Of a DNA stretch of 64,000 bases, positions 8,753 to 16,582 are shown one piece after another. Origin of the DNA: Chryseobacterium indologenes (GTDB lineage: Bacteria > Bacteroidota > Bacteroidia > Flavobacteriales > Weeksellaceae); contig NZ_CP018786.1 in assembly GCF_002025665.1 (NCBI RefSeq), positions 4,340,001 to 4,404,000 on the forward strand. The letters are read 5' to 3'. The position numbers were made by a program, and so were the translations under genes. The stretch's first letter is position 1; each line of letters begins with the position of its first letter. The notes under the pieces were generated by a model, which was not told the origin of the DNA, did no database searches, and worked only from the letters and a program-made list of their open reading frames with translations.

Positions 8753-11647
8753 TTAATTAGGTTTATCATCTGTCAACTCAAATCCCCAATCTTTTCCTTT
8801 TTGGGTAGCTGGGATACCTTTTGTCATCCAGACCGGAGCTTTTGCCCCTTTAAGGTAATAATCAAAAAACTGCTGTTCGCGGATTTGAATATCTTTCCTG
8901 TTCTGACGTTTAATAAGGTTATGATCATCACCATTATAATTCAGTAGCCATACTGGTTTCCCGAGACGGCGCAATGCGGTAAACATTTCGATTCCCTGAT
9001 ACCAAGGCACTGCTCCATCTTTATCATTACTCATAATAACTACCGGAGTTTTCACCTGATTAATTGCAAAGAGCGGTGAGTTTTTAATATAAAGATCCGG
9101 AGCTTCCCATAAATTCTTTCCTAGTCTGCTCTGCGATTTTTCATACTGGAATTGTCTGTTCATTCCGGAAGTCCATCGGATTCCCCCATAGGCAGAAGTC
9201 ATGTTGACAACAGGAGCACCACTCCATGCTGCTGCATACATATTAGTATGGGCAATAAGATACGCTACCTGATAACCTCCCCAGCTTTGTCCCTGTATTC
9301 CTATTTTAGCACCATCTACCCAGGAATTTTGCTTTAGCTTTTCAACTCCTGAATTAATGTATTCCATAGCAGATTCTCCAGGAAAACCATCTGTATATGA
9401 AATATCAGGCGTGAAAACTAGATATCCGTTGCTCACAAAATAAGAAATATTCAATCTTGAAGGTGTTGGAGCTGGTGCAACATAGCGGTTCAGATTGTCC
9501 GAAAGTTTTTCATAGAAGTAAACAATCATCGGATATTTTTTATTCGGGTCGAAATTTTCCGGTTTGTATAAAACTCCTGTGGAAGTATTCCCTTTTGGGG
9601 TTGTCCAGTTTACCAGTTCATCCGTTCCCCAGTTATATTGATTTTGCTGAGGATTGGTGTTGCTCAGTTTTTGCTGATGTGAGAAATCTGATGTTGCAAA
9701 AATATTGGGAGAATCTGTGTACGATTCTTTTACCAAAATATATTCCTCAGCATTTTTTGCTTTTTGAAGATTTCTGTAACCCCAGACATTTTCCATCTGA
9801 ATTTTTACAGGATCAGAATTCTTCTGAATGGATGTTTTAAAAATCCCGTTTGCCTTGGTTGTATTATCAAACGCTGATAAATAAATAGTTGATTTACGGT
9901 TTAAGCTTTTAATATCTTTATCTAAATCGTAAGTATCGAATGTTATTTTATTCTTACGTCCAAATCCATTGGTAATGTTTCTTGGCTTTTTTGAACCGTC
10001 AAGGAAAAACTCCCAAAGATCATAACGGTCTCTGATAATTACAGATTCATCATTATCTGTCCAGGATGCAATACCATAAGAATTTGGAAAATCCGGCATA
10101 TCAAATTCCTCATCAACGAAGGAAACAGGTAAGCTGGTATTTAATGGAAGGGATTGTTTTGTTTTTACATTATAACTCAGCCACTTTCCTTTTTCTCTGT
10201 CAAAGATTACGACAAATTTACCAAGCGGAGATACAGCTGCTGCTCCATTCAGATTTTGAATAATTTCAGTTCTGTCTCCTGTTTTATTATCAATCAGGAA
10301 ATACGTTTTCTTTGTTGCACCTTCCCATTGTGAAGAAATACGGTTGCTGATACTGGTAATTCCCAATGCGAATTCTGCATTTCCTTCATTCACCAATCGT
10401 AAAGTATCTAAATCTTCTCCATCAATATTTCTGAAGAAATCCGGTTTTTCTGTTTGCATTACTGCAGCATATGATTTCTTCAGATCATTTTTCAATTCTT
10501 TTAGCTGTACCGTTTGCAGATAGTCATCTCTATAATTCCAGACATCTACTACAGCATGGTCATTCGCAATCATTGCCGTATCTTTTGCAACAGGTTTTGG
10601 AGCAACACCAAAGTACAGCTGTTTTCCATTTTTACTGAACAGAGGTAATCGGTTTTCAGAAATCACCCAATTCTTTTTCATCTGAGCATTCTCATTGGTA
10701 ACAATTTCTTTTTTGTTTCCTTTAAAATTAAAGTAATACAGCTGATATAATTTCACCAGATCATTCTGTGCAGAAGATGTTCCCACATAAGCCAGTTGAT
10801 TTCCTTCTTCATCAAAAGATAACTGGGAAAAATCACCTTCCATTTCAGAAATTTTATTTACACTTCCTTTTTGCAGATCTACCACCTGAACAGTTTGCAA
10901 TGCATATTTCTTCGGCTTTGACTTGTCCGTATCTTTTTTATCTGCGGATTTTTCATCTGTTGATTCTTTTCCTTCTTTTTTATCCTTTTTTTCGTCTGGC
11001 TTTTTTGTCACAAAAACAAGCTGTTTCCCATTTTTACTGAACTCGTAGCGTACTACATTATCATATGTTGTACTTTTTCCATCCAATAGATTTCGCACTA
11101 CCAACTGTAATGGTTTTACATTTTTATCTTCGTCTTTATTTTCATCTCCATCTTCTTTATCTGGAGCATCATCTGAAGATTTATCTTTTGTATTTTCCAG
11201 AAGATAAGCAACGTAAGAACCTGCCTTTTCAGGAATTTTAAAAGATTTTACATTAGGAATTTTCTCCGTTTTATCATTGAAAAAATCAACAATGGTAAGG
11301 CTGTCTTTTGTTAATTTATTTTTCTTCAGTTTTTTATCTTTTACCGCTTTTATATCTTTATACTGGGGACGGATTTGAAAAACAGCAAACCTGGAATCAT
11401 TTGTAAAATCCACTTTTGTGGCTCTTGCAAACTTCTTTGAGGTTTTATTTTTAACGGAATATAAAGAAAGGTTAGAATTTCCTTCCTGAGCATCCACAGA
11501 GTAAGCAACCCATTTTCCATCATTTGAGATTTTTCTCGAGCCAATATTTTGCCAGCTGTCATAAACAGAATGGTCTAAAGGCTTTTTCTGCGCATACATC
11601 CAGGAGGTTATGATGAGCAGAATAAAAACTGTACATTTCAACTTCAT
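8753..11647 (-). CDS. Secreted S9 family prolyl oligopeptidase-like peptidase
   Basis: A 964-residue serine peptidase of the POP/DPP-IV clan, exported by the signal peptide ending SWMYAQ. The N-terminal two thirds is a beta-propeller-like region with repeated strand pairs. The C-terminal alpha/beta-hydrolase domain holds the catalytic triad: Ser788 in GQSWGG, Asp877 in NDKDGAVPW and His909 in GDDHNL. Substrate is probably oligopeptides in the periplasm. Two lysine/aspartate-rich low-complexity inserts sit near residues 155-180 and 215-250, which is unusual for this family. It is monocistronic, bounded by the 18-bp terminator, and lies head-to-head with htpG. Confidence 0.92.
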   Translation of the reverse strand: MKLKCTVFILLIITSWMYAQKKPLDHSVYDSWQNIGSRKISNDGKWVAYSVDAQEGNSNLSLYSVKNKTSKKFARATKVDFTNDSRFAVFQIRPQYKDIKAVKDKKLKKNKLTKDSLTIVDFFNDKTEKIPNVKSFKIPEKAGSYVAYLLENTKDKSSDDAPDKEDGDENKDEDKNVKPLQLVVRNLLDGKSTTYDNVVRYEFSKNGKQLVFVTKKPDEKKDKKEGKESTDEKSADKKDTDKSKPKKYALQTVQVVDLQKGSVNKISEMEGDFSQLSFDEEGNQLAYVGTSSAQNDLVKLYQLYYFNFKGNKKEIVTNENAQMKKNWVISENRLPLFSKNGKQLYFGVAPKPVAKDTAMIANDHAVVDVWNYRDDYLQTVQLKELKNDLKKSYAAVMQTEKPDFFRNIDGEDLDTLRLVNEGNAEFALGITSISNRISSQWEGATKKTYFLIDNKTGDRTEIIQNLNGAAAVSPLGKFVVIFDREKGKWLSYNVKTKQSLPLNTSLPVSFVDEEFDMPDFPNSYGIASWTDNDESVIIRDRYDLWEFFLDGSKKPRNITNGFGRKNKITFDTYDLDKDIKSLNRKSTIYLSAFDNTTKANGIFKTSIQKNSDPVKIQMENVWGYRNLQKAKNAEEYILVKESYTDSPNIFATSDFSHQQKLSNTNPQQNQYNWGTDELVNWTTPKGNTSTGVLYKPENFDPNKKYPMIVYFYEKLSDNLNRYVAPAPTPSRLNISYFVSNGYLVFTPDISYTDGFPGESAMEYINSGVEKLKQNSWVDGAKIGIQGQSWGGYQVAYLIAHTNMYAAAWSGAPVVNMTSAYGGIRWTSGMNRQFQYEKSQSRLGKNLWEAPDLYIKNSPLFAINQVKTPVVIMSNDKDGAVPWYQGIEMFTALRRLGKPVWLLNYNGDDHNLIKRQNRKDIQIREQQFFDYYLKGAKAPVWMTKGIPATQKGKDWGFELTDDKPN

Positions 11648-11726
11648 ATTTAAAATATTTTAAGAATTAAAAATAAGATATTTCTTCGACAAATTCACAT
11701 GATGAACCTGTTTCAACTTAAAAAAA

Positions 11727-11739
11727 TGTCAATCTGTCA
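11727..11739 (+). promoter_or_regulatory. TGTCA direct repeat upstream of htpG
   Basis: TGTCA at 11727-11731 recurs at 11735-11739, 58 bases ahead of the htpG start. It may be a regulator site for this stress gene, or chance. A TA-T8-G tract follows at 11755, which is too long to be a clean TAnnTTTG element. Confidence 0.25.
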
Positions 11740-11796
11740 CATTCCTCATGGTGGTATTTTTTTTGAGAAGTATGTGGAATAATTAAAATATAAAAT

Positions 11797-13692
11797 ATGA
11801 TGACTAAAGGAAATATTAATGTATCTGTGGAAAACATTTTCCCACTTATTAAAAAGTTTCTTTACAGTGACCACGAAATATTCTTGAGAGAATTAATCTC
11901 TAATGCTACTGATGCTACTTTAAAATTAAAACATTTAACAAGCATTGGGGAAGCAAAAGTGGAATATGGAAATCCAAAACTTGAAGTTAAAATTGATAAA
12001 GAGCAGAAAACATTACGCATTATCGATCAAGGTATTGGGATGACCAGTGAGGAAGTTGAAAAATACATCAACCAGGTTGCGTTCTCAGGAGCTGAAGAGT
12101 TTCTGGAAAAATATAAAGATTCTGCTAAAGATTCAGGAATTATCGGACATTTTGGTCTCGGATTCTACTCTGCATTTATGGTGGCAGAAAAGGTAGAAAT
12201 TCTTACAAAGTCATACAAAGATGAACCGGCAGTACGTTGGATATGTGATGGAAGCCCGGAATTTACACTTGAAGAAACTACTGACAAAACAGACAGAGGA
12301 ACAGAAATCATCCTTCATATCGCTGAAGATTCCGTAGAGTTTTTAGAAGAAGGAAAGATCCGAGAACTGTTATTAAAGTATAATAAATTTATGCCTGTTC
12401 CGATTAAATTTGGAACAAAAACACATACACTTCCTTTACCAGAAGGTTCTCCGGAAGATGCTGTAGCTGAAACAGAAGAGGTAGACAATATCATCAACAA
12501 TCCGGTACCAGCATGGACAATTGCTCCAAGCGAATTGACCAATGAGGATTATATGAAGTTCTACCACGAATTGTATCCAATGCAGTTTGAAGAACCATTA
12601 TTCAACATCCACCTGAATGTTGATTATCCTTTCAACCTTACAGGAGTTCTGTTCTTCCCGAAACTGAGCAACAATTTGAATATCGACAAAGATAAAATTC
12701 AATTATACCAAAACCAGGTATTCGTAACGGACGAAGTAAAAGGAATTGTTCCAGACTTCCTGATGCTCCTGAGAGGAGTAATTGATTCTCCGGATATTCC
12801 ATTGAATGTATCCCGTTCTTATCTACAGGCAGATGGTGCCGTAAAGAAAATTTCATCTTATATTACGAAAAAGGTTGCCGACAAAATGGCTTCTTTAATC
12901 AATGAAAACCGTGAAGACTACGAGCAAAAATGGAATGATATTAAAGTGGTTATCGAGTACGGAATTGTTACGGAAGAGAAATTTGCTGAAAAAGCAGACA
13001 AATTCACATTATACCCTACCACAGACGGTAAATACTTCCTTTGGGATGAATTGGTAGAGAAAATCAAACCAAGCCAAACCGATAAGGATAACAAACTGGT
13101 TGTACTGTATGCTACCAATGCGGATGAGCAACACAGCTACATCCAGTCTGCAAGAGATAAAGGATATGAAGTTCTGTTATTAGACTCTCCTATTATTTCG
13201 CATGTGATTCAGAAACTGGAAACGTCAAAAGAAAATATTTCGTTTGCAAGAGTAGATGCTGATCATGTTAATAATTTGATCAAAAAAGACGAGCCGGTAA
13301 TTTCAAAACTGAATGAAACGGAAAAAGAATCATTGAAAAAGAACGTAGAAGAAGCTATTCAGGATTCCAAATTTACGGTTCAGCTTGAAGATCTTGACAG
13401 CAATGATGCTCCATTTACTATTACCCAACCAGAATTTATGAGAAGAATGAAAGAAATGCAGGCGACAGGCGGAGGTGGTATGTTTGGAATGGGAGGTTTC
13501 CCGGAGATGTACAATCTTGTGGTGAACTCCAACAGTGAACTTTCCAATCAGATCTTAAAGACAGAAAATGCTGAAGAGAAAGAGAGCTTGATCAAATATG
13601 CCCTTGATCTTGCCAAGCTTTCACAAAACTTACTGAAAGGAAAAGACCTGACAGATTTTATACAGAGAAGCTATAAGCAACTTGAAAAATAA
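11797..13692 (+). CDS. htpG: Molecular chaperone HtpG (Hsp90)
   Basis: ATP-dependent homodimeric chaperone of the cytoplasm. At 631 residues it has full length. The GHKL ATPase domain (to about residue 215) shows NATDA at 36-40, DQGIGM and GHFGLGFYS. The middle domain includes SRSYLQ, and the C-terminal dimerisation part holds a glycine/methionine-rich stretch (GGGGMFGMGGFPEM) characteristic of Bacteroidota homologues. Two adjacent ATG codons (11797, 11800) are possible; the second gives MTKGNINVS. It ends at its own terminator and is divergent from the peptidase gene. Confidence 0.97.
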   Translation: MMTKGNINVSVENIFPLIKKFLYSDHEIFLRELISNATDATLKLKHLTSIGEAKVEYGNPKLEVKIDKEQKTLRIIDQGIGMTSEEVEKYINQVAFSGAEEFLEKYKDSAKDSGIIGHFGLGFYSAFMVAEKVEILTKSYKDEPAVRWICDGSPEFTLEETTDKTDRGTEIILHIAEDSVEFLEEGKIRELLLKYNKFMPVPIKFGTKTHTLPLPEGSPEDAVAETEEVDNIINNPVPAWTIAPSELTNEDYMKFYHELYPMQFEEPLFNIHLNVDYPFNLTGVLFFPKLSNNLNIDKDKIQLYQNQVFVTDEVKGIVPDFLMLLRGVIDSPDIPLNVSRSYLQADGAVKKISSYITKKVADKMASLINENREDYEQKWNDIKVVIEYGIVTEEKFAEKADKFTLYPTTDGKYFLWDELVEKIKPSQTDKDNKLVVLYATNADEQHSYIQSARDKGYEVLLLDSPIISHVIQKLETSKENISFARVDADHVNNLIKKDEPVISKLNETEKESLKKNVEEAIQDSKFTVQLEDLDSNDAPFTITQPEFMRRMKEMQATGGGGMFGMGGFPEMYNLVVNSNSELSNQILKTENAEEKESLIKYALDLAKLSQNLLKGKDLTDFIQRSYKQLEK

Positions 13693-13700
13693 TACTCAAG

Positions 13701-13732
13701 AGACTGTTTCATTTTGAAGCAGTCTTTTTTTA
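13701..13732 (+). terminator. Rho-independent terminator after htpG
   Basis: AGACTG pairs with CAGTCT, extended inward by TTTCA / TGAAG (one G-T pair) to an 11-bp stem at 13701-13725 with a TTT loop, followed by a T-run. Confidence 0.85.
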
Positions 13733-13822
13733 TCTTTTTAAACCACAAAAGTCACAAAAGATCTTGGGCACTTAAGGTTTTTGAAAATCTTAAATTTCCA
13801 CAGATGTTTGTGGAGAGTTTTT

Positions 13823-14005
13823 TGGGAAAACGCAAAGGCGCTAATTTTTTTATATACTATATGCTTTAAGACGTAAGGATTTTATCTCCGATAAAATTGT
13901 ATCCCGCTAAGTAATGATCCATTATTCTTGCTGAAAATCTTTGATTTTCTTGCGCCTTACAACAGTATAAAGATAGAAATCCTTGCGCCTTCACGTTTTT
14001 CCAAC
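13823..14005 (+). repeat. MITE-like intergenic repeat, copy B (short form)
   Basis: A 183-base element. The left end is TTGGGAAAACGCAAAGGCGC and the right end is CCTTGCGCCTTCACGTTTTTCCAAC, i.e. inverted ends. Inside are TATATACTATATGCTTTAAG, the palindrome ATTTTATCTCCGATAAAAT and the palindrome GAAAATCTTTGATTTTC. It is preceded (13741-13822) by a separate repetitive-looking stretch with CACAAAAGTCACAAAAG. Small reading frames here are not conserved between copies. Confidence 0.75.
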
Positions 14006-14122
14006 AATTCCAAACAATATAAAAATCGTACACAATTAATCCAAATAAGATTTATATTATACAGCTTTTCCGCTTTTTCTATTCGCTTTCATTGCCTTGC
14101 TCTACATTTTTTCTGTTTTCTA

Positions 14123-14153
14123 TTGTATAGATTCTGCTTTTTTGCCATTTTTG
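14123..14153 (+). promoter_or_regulatory. Promoter of the XRE gene at 14169
   Basis: TTG at 14123-14125, a 20-base spacer, then CATTTTTG at 14146-14153 (one mismatch to TAnnTTTG), 15 bases before the ATG. Confidence 0.45.
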
Positions 14154-14168
14154 TATAAAATGTAGGTC

Positions 14169-14561
14169 ATGCAAAAAGAAAAATTACGCGTCATCAGAAA
14201 GCAAAAAGGCTACACTCAACAGCAAGTAGCAGACTTTATCGCAACAGATGTATCTAATTACAGCAGAAAAGAAAGCGGTGATGTAAGAATTGTAAAAGAT
14301 GAGTGGGACAAACTTGCCCGTTTTCTGGATGTACCGTTTGAGGACATTTATGAAGAGGATGAACCTGCAATAGTTATCAATAATGATCATCCCGTATTTA
14401 ATGACAGATCTTCTTCTGCAGGGGTAATTACTAACCAGAATAATTATGATAATATTCCGGGAGCTATCATTGAAAATCTACAGAACTATATTGCTCTGTT
14501 AAAAGAGGAAAACGAAAGACTGAAAGAAGAACTGAAAGTTATCCCAAGAGGAAGAAAATAA
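14169..14561 (+). CDS. XRE-family HTH regulator with C-terminal coiled coil
   Basis: A 130-residue DNA-binding protein. Residues 1-60 form a Cro/CI-type HTH (LRVIRKQKGYTQQQVADFIATDVSNYSRKE is the core region). An acidic linker follows, then a C-terminal Leu/Glu-rich helix (YIALLKEENERLKEELK, about 105-122) likely to dimerise. Targets are unknown and no operator repeat is evident near its promoter. It sits between repeat B and its own terminator, with no obvious toxin partner, so I call it a stand-alone regulator. Confidence 0.85.
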   Translation: MQKEKLRVIRKQKGYTQQQVADFIATDVSNYSRKESGDVRIVKDEWDKLARFLDVPFEDIYEEDEPAIVINNDHPVFNDRSSSAGVITNQNNYDNIPGAIIENLQNYIALLKEENERLKEELKVIPRGRK

Positions 14562-14588
14562 TACGGTTTGAAACTGTAGAAAATATTG

Positions 14589-14626
14589 ATGTCATTTCAT
14601 ATTAATGTATGGAGTGACATTTTTTA
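14589..14626 (+). terminator. Terminator after the XRE gene
   Basis: ATGTCATTTCAT (14589-14600) pairs with ATGGAGTGACAT (14609-14620), with two G-T pairs and an 8-base loop. A T-run follows. Confidence 0.7.
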
Positions 14627-14650
14627 TAATGAGATTAAACTTCACTCAAA

Positions 14651-14947
14651 TTACAATTCCTCCAACGGATCCCAAAACAGTTTTTTGAAATTTTTTATTC
14701 TAAGGTTTTCCACAATGATTCCTTCAGCTTCCAGCTTAGGCTGAAATTCAGGAACAGACAAAACTCCTGAACTTGAAATCACACGGTGAGCGGGGACATC
14801 CTTTGGACATCCACCCATTGCTTTTCCTACATGTCTAGAATGATTTGGATAGCCAACAGCCTTTGCTATGGCTCCATAAGTAGACACTCTTCCCTTCGGA
14901 ATAAGTCTTGCCACTTCGTAAACCTGTTGTTTGAAAATTTCTTCCAT
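14651..14947 (-). CDS. Alkyltransferase-like protein (MGMT family, Cys replaced by Ala)
   Basis: A 98-residue protein with the DNA-binding fold of O6-methylguanine-DNA methyltransferase: IPKGRVSTYGAIAKAVG and HSRHVGKAMGG give the HTH and arginine-finger region. The alkyl-accepting motif PCHRV reads PAHRV, so the protein cannot accept a methyl group. This defines the alkyltransferase-like (ATL) proteins, which bind O6-alkylguanine and pass the lesion to nucleotide excision repair. The frame extends upstream to ATG 14974; I prefer ATG 14947 (MEEIFKQQVYEVARLIPK) because it matches the usual N-terminus. Divergent from the 48-aa gene. Confidence 0.88.
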   Translation of the reverse strand: MEEIFKQQVYEVARLIPKGRVSTYGAIAKAVGYPNHSRHVGKAMGGCPKDVPAHRVISSSGVLSVPEFQPKLEAEGIIVENLRIKNFKKLFWDPLEEL

Positions 14948-15021
14948 ATCTGAGTATTCTCTTTTTTGCATCATTTTTGAACTCTATCAAATTCAATGAT
15001 GTTTCATTAAAAGATAAAGAT

Positions 15022-15168
15022 ATGAAAAAATCATTTTTCAGGCTGCTGAATGCCGTTAATAAAAAAGTTCTTCCGAAGCTGAGCAAGAAAGATCCTAATC
15101 ATCTGACTAAGATCGAAAAGGGAATTCTGGCGTATCGTTATTTTGTGCTGGTGAATTCTTTGGATTGA
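15022..15168 (+). CDS. Small basic protein, 48 aa, conserved type in flavobacteria
   Basis: A Lys-rich 48-residue protein starting MKKSFFRLLNAVNKKVLP and ending AYRYFVLVNSLD. From memory, flavobacterial genomes hold short proteins of this pattern (basic start, central Ser-Lys, C-terminal YRY..VN.LD), sometimes labelled SsrA-binding protein. It is far too short to be SmpB (about 150 aa), so I would not use that name. ATG 15022 follows AAGATAAAG; an in-frame ATG at 14977 is also open but has no ribosome site. Function unknown. Confidence 0.6.
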   Translation: MKKSFFRLLNAVNKKVLPKLSKKDPNHLTKIEKGILAYRYFVLVNSLD

Positions 15169-15227
15169 TTTTTCTGGATTTGTGTGAATGTTTTTCCCGC
15201 AGATGACACAGATTTTGATGTTGAATT

Positions 15228-15411
15228 TTGGGAAACGCAAAGACGCTATTTTTTTTATATACTATGGGCTTTAAGATGCAAGGATTTTATCTTCGATAAA
15301 ATTTTGGATTGTTAAATCTATATAGAATCCTTGCTGAAAATCTTTGATTTTTTTTGTGCCTTAAAAATATCCACATACTTAGGAACTCTTTGCGCCTTTG
15401 CATTTTCCAAC
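15228..15411 (+). repeat. MITE-like intergenic repeat, copy C (short form)
   Basis: A 184-base element in the same orientation as copy B: left TTGGGAAACGCAAAGACGC, right TTTGCGCCTTTGCATTTTCCAAC. Shared internal blocks are TATATACTATGGGCTTTAAG, the palindrome ATTTTATCTTCGATAAAAT and GAAAATCTTTGATTTT. It lies downstream of the 48-aa gene and of the DHS-like gene, which converge here. Preceded by CCCGCAGATGACACAGATT, another stretch of repetitive look. Confidence 0.75.
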
Positions 15412-15432
15412 AAAATTACACTTACTTATGGT

Positions 15433-15466
15433 AATAAAAAAAGCGCTCCAAATAAATTGAAGCGCT
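15433..15466 (-). terminator. Terminator of the DHS-like gene
   Basis: AGCGCT (15442-15447) and AGCGCT (15461-15466) pair, extended inward to about 10 bp by CCAA / TTGA. The minus-strand transcript continues into a run of U. Confidence 0.8.
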
Positions 15467-15497
15467 GATATTGTAATCTCTGATGAGATGTTTATTT

Positions 15498-16472
15498 TTA
15501 AGCGTTTTCTAAGATATAAGAGAACATCAATGGTGCACAGATTGTTGCATCACTTTCAACGATAAATTTCGGTGTAGTGATATCAAGTTTACCCCAAGTG
15601 ATTTTTTCATTTGGAACAGCTCCTGAATATGAACCATAAGATGTTGTAGAGTCAGAAATCTGGCAGAAATAAGACCAGAAAGGAATGTCATGCATTTCCA
15701 TATCCTGATATAACATTGGTACTACACAGATAGGGAAATCTCCTGCAATACCTCCACCAATCTGGAAGAAACCAACTCCTTTTCCTCCTGAGTTTTTAGT
15801 ATACCAGTCAGCAAGGTAAGTCATATATTCGATTCCTGATTTCATTGTAGTAGCTTTAAGCTCACCTTTGATACAGTAAGAAGCGAAGATGTTACCCATT
15901 GTAGAATCTTCCCATCCCGGAACTACGATTGGTAAGTTGGCTTCTGCAGCAGCAATCATCCATGAGTTTTCTCTAGGAATTTCATAATACTGCTCCAATA
16001 CTCCTGAAAGGATCATTTTGTACATGAATTCGTGAGGGAAATATCTTTCTCCTTTAGCTTCTGCATCTTTCCAGATCTCTACGATATGTTTTTGTAATCT
16101 TCTGAAAGCTTCTTCTTCAGGGATACAAGTATCTGTAACTCTGTTCAGACCTCTTTCCAAAAGATCCCACTCATCCTGAGCTGTTAAATCTCTATAATGA
16201 GGAACTCTTTCATAGTGAGAGTGTGCTACAAGGTTCATTAAATCTTCTTCAAGGTTAGCACCTGTACAAGAGATAAAATCTACTTTTCCCTGACGGATCA
16301 TTTCAGCAAGAATCTTCCCTAATTCAGCAGTAGACATTGCTCCAGCCAAAGTAATCATCATTTTTCCGCCATCTTTAAGATGTGCAACATATCCTTTAGA
16401 AGCATCCACCAATGCAGCTGCGTTGAAGTGCAGGTAATACTTTTCTATGAATTCAGTTATCGGTTTGCTCAT
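15498..16472 (-). CDS. Deoxyhypusine synthase-like protein
   Basis: A 324-residue member of the deoxyhypusine synthase family. The eukaryotic enzyme moves the aminobutyl group of spermidine to a lysine of eIF5A through an enzyme-lysine imine and NAD. That lysine corresponds to Lys295 here, in the conserved TWGKLD segment. Other family features visible are MITLAGAMSTAELGK, FISCTGANLEEDL, GFFQIGGGIAGDFP and PGWEDSTMGN. Bacteria lack eIF5A, so the product may instead be a polyamine such as homospermidine; the true reaction is not known from sequence. The gene has its own promoter and terminator and is bracketed by repeat copies C and D. Codon bias suggests good expression. Confidence 0.9.
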   Translation of the reverse strand: MSKPITEFIEKYYLHFNAAALVDASKGYVAHLKDGGKMMITLAGAMSTAELGKILAEMIRQGKVDFISCTGANLEEDLMNLVAHSHYERVPHYRDLTAQDEWDLLERGLNRVTDTCIPEEEAFRRLQKHIVEIWKDAEAKGERYFPHEFMYKMILSGVLEQYYEIPRENSWMIAAAEANLPIVVPGWEDSTMGNIFASYCIKGELKATTMKSGIEYMTYLADWYTKNSGGKGVGFFQIGGGIAGDFPICVVPMLYQDMEMHDIPFWSYFCQISDSTTSYGSYSGAVPNEKITWGKLDITTPKFIVESDATICAPLMFSYILENA

Positions 16473-16486
16473 TTTTTAAATTTTTG

Positions 16487-16519
16487 CAAAGATAAAACTT
16501 AAAAACGGAATGTAATCAA
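16487..16519 (-). promoter_or_regulatory. Promoter of the DHS-like gene
   Basis: On the minus strand TATCTTTG (plus 16487-16494) matches TAnnTTTG. A TTG (plus 16517-16519) lies 22 bases upstream of it. The start codon is 15 bases downstream of the -7 element. Confidence 0.6.
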
Positions 16520-16582
16520 AGCACTTGAAGAAAGTGTGATAGAGAAGTATTTTTTATCATTTGTTAAATTGGGAAGGTATAA

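Noticed and set aside
13928..14158. 76-codon forward frame over repeat copy B
   Set aside because: The frame runs across the repeat and its flank, is not kept in the other copies, and is Phe/Ser-rich like translated AT-rich DNA.
14169..14561. Toxin-antitoxin pair with the XRE regulator as antitoxin
   Set aside because: No toxin-like partner lies next to it on either side; the neighbours are a repeat and the ATL gene.
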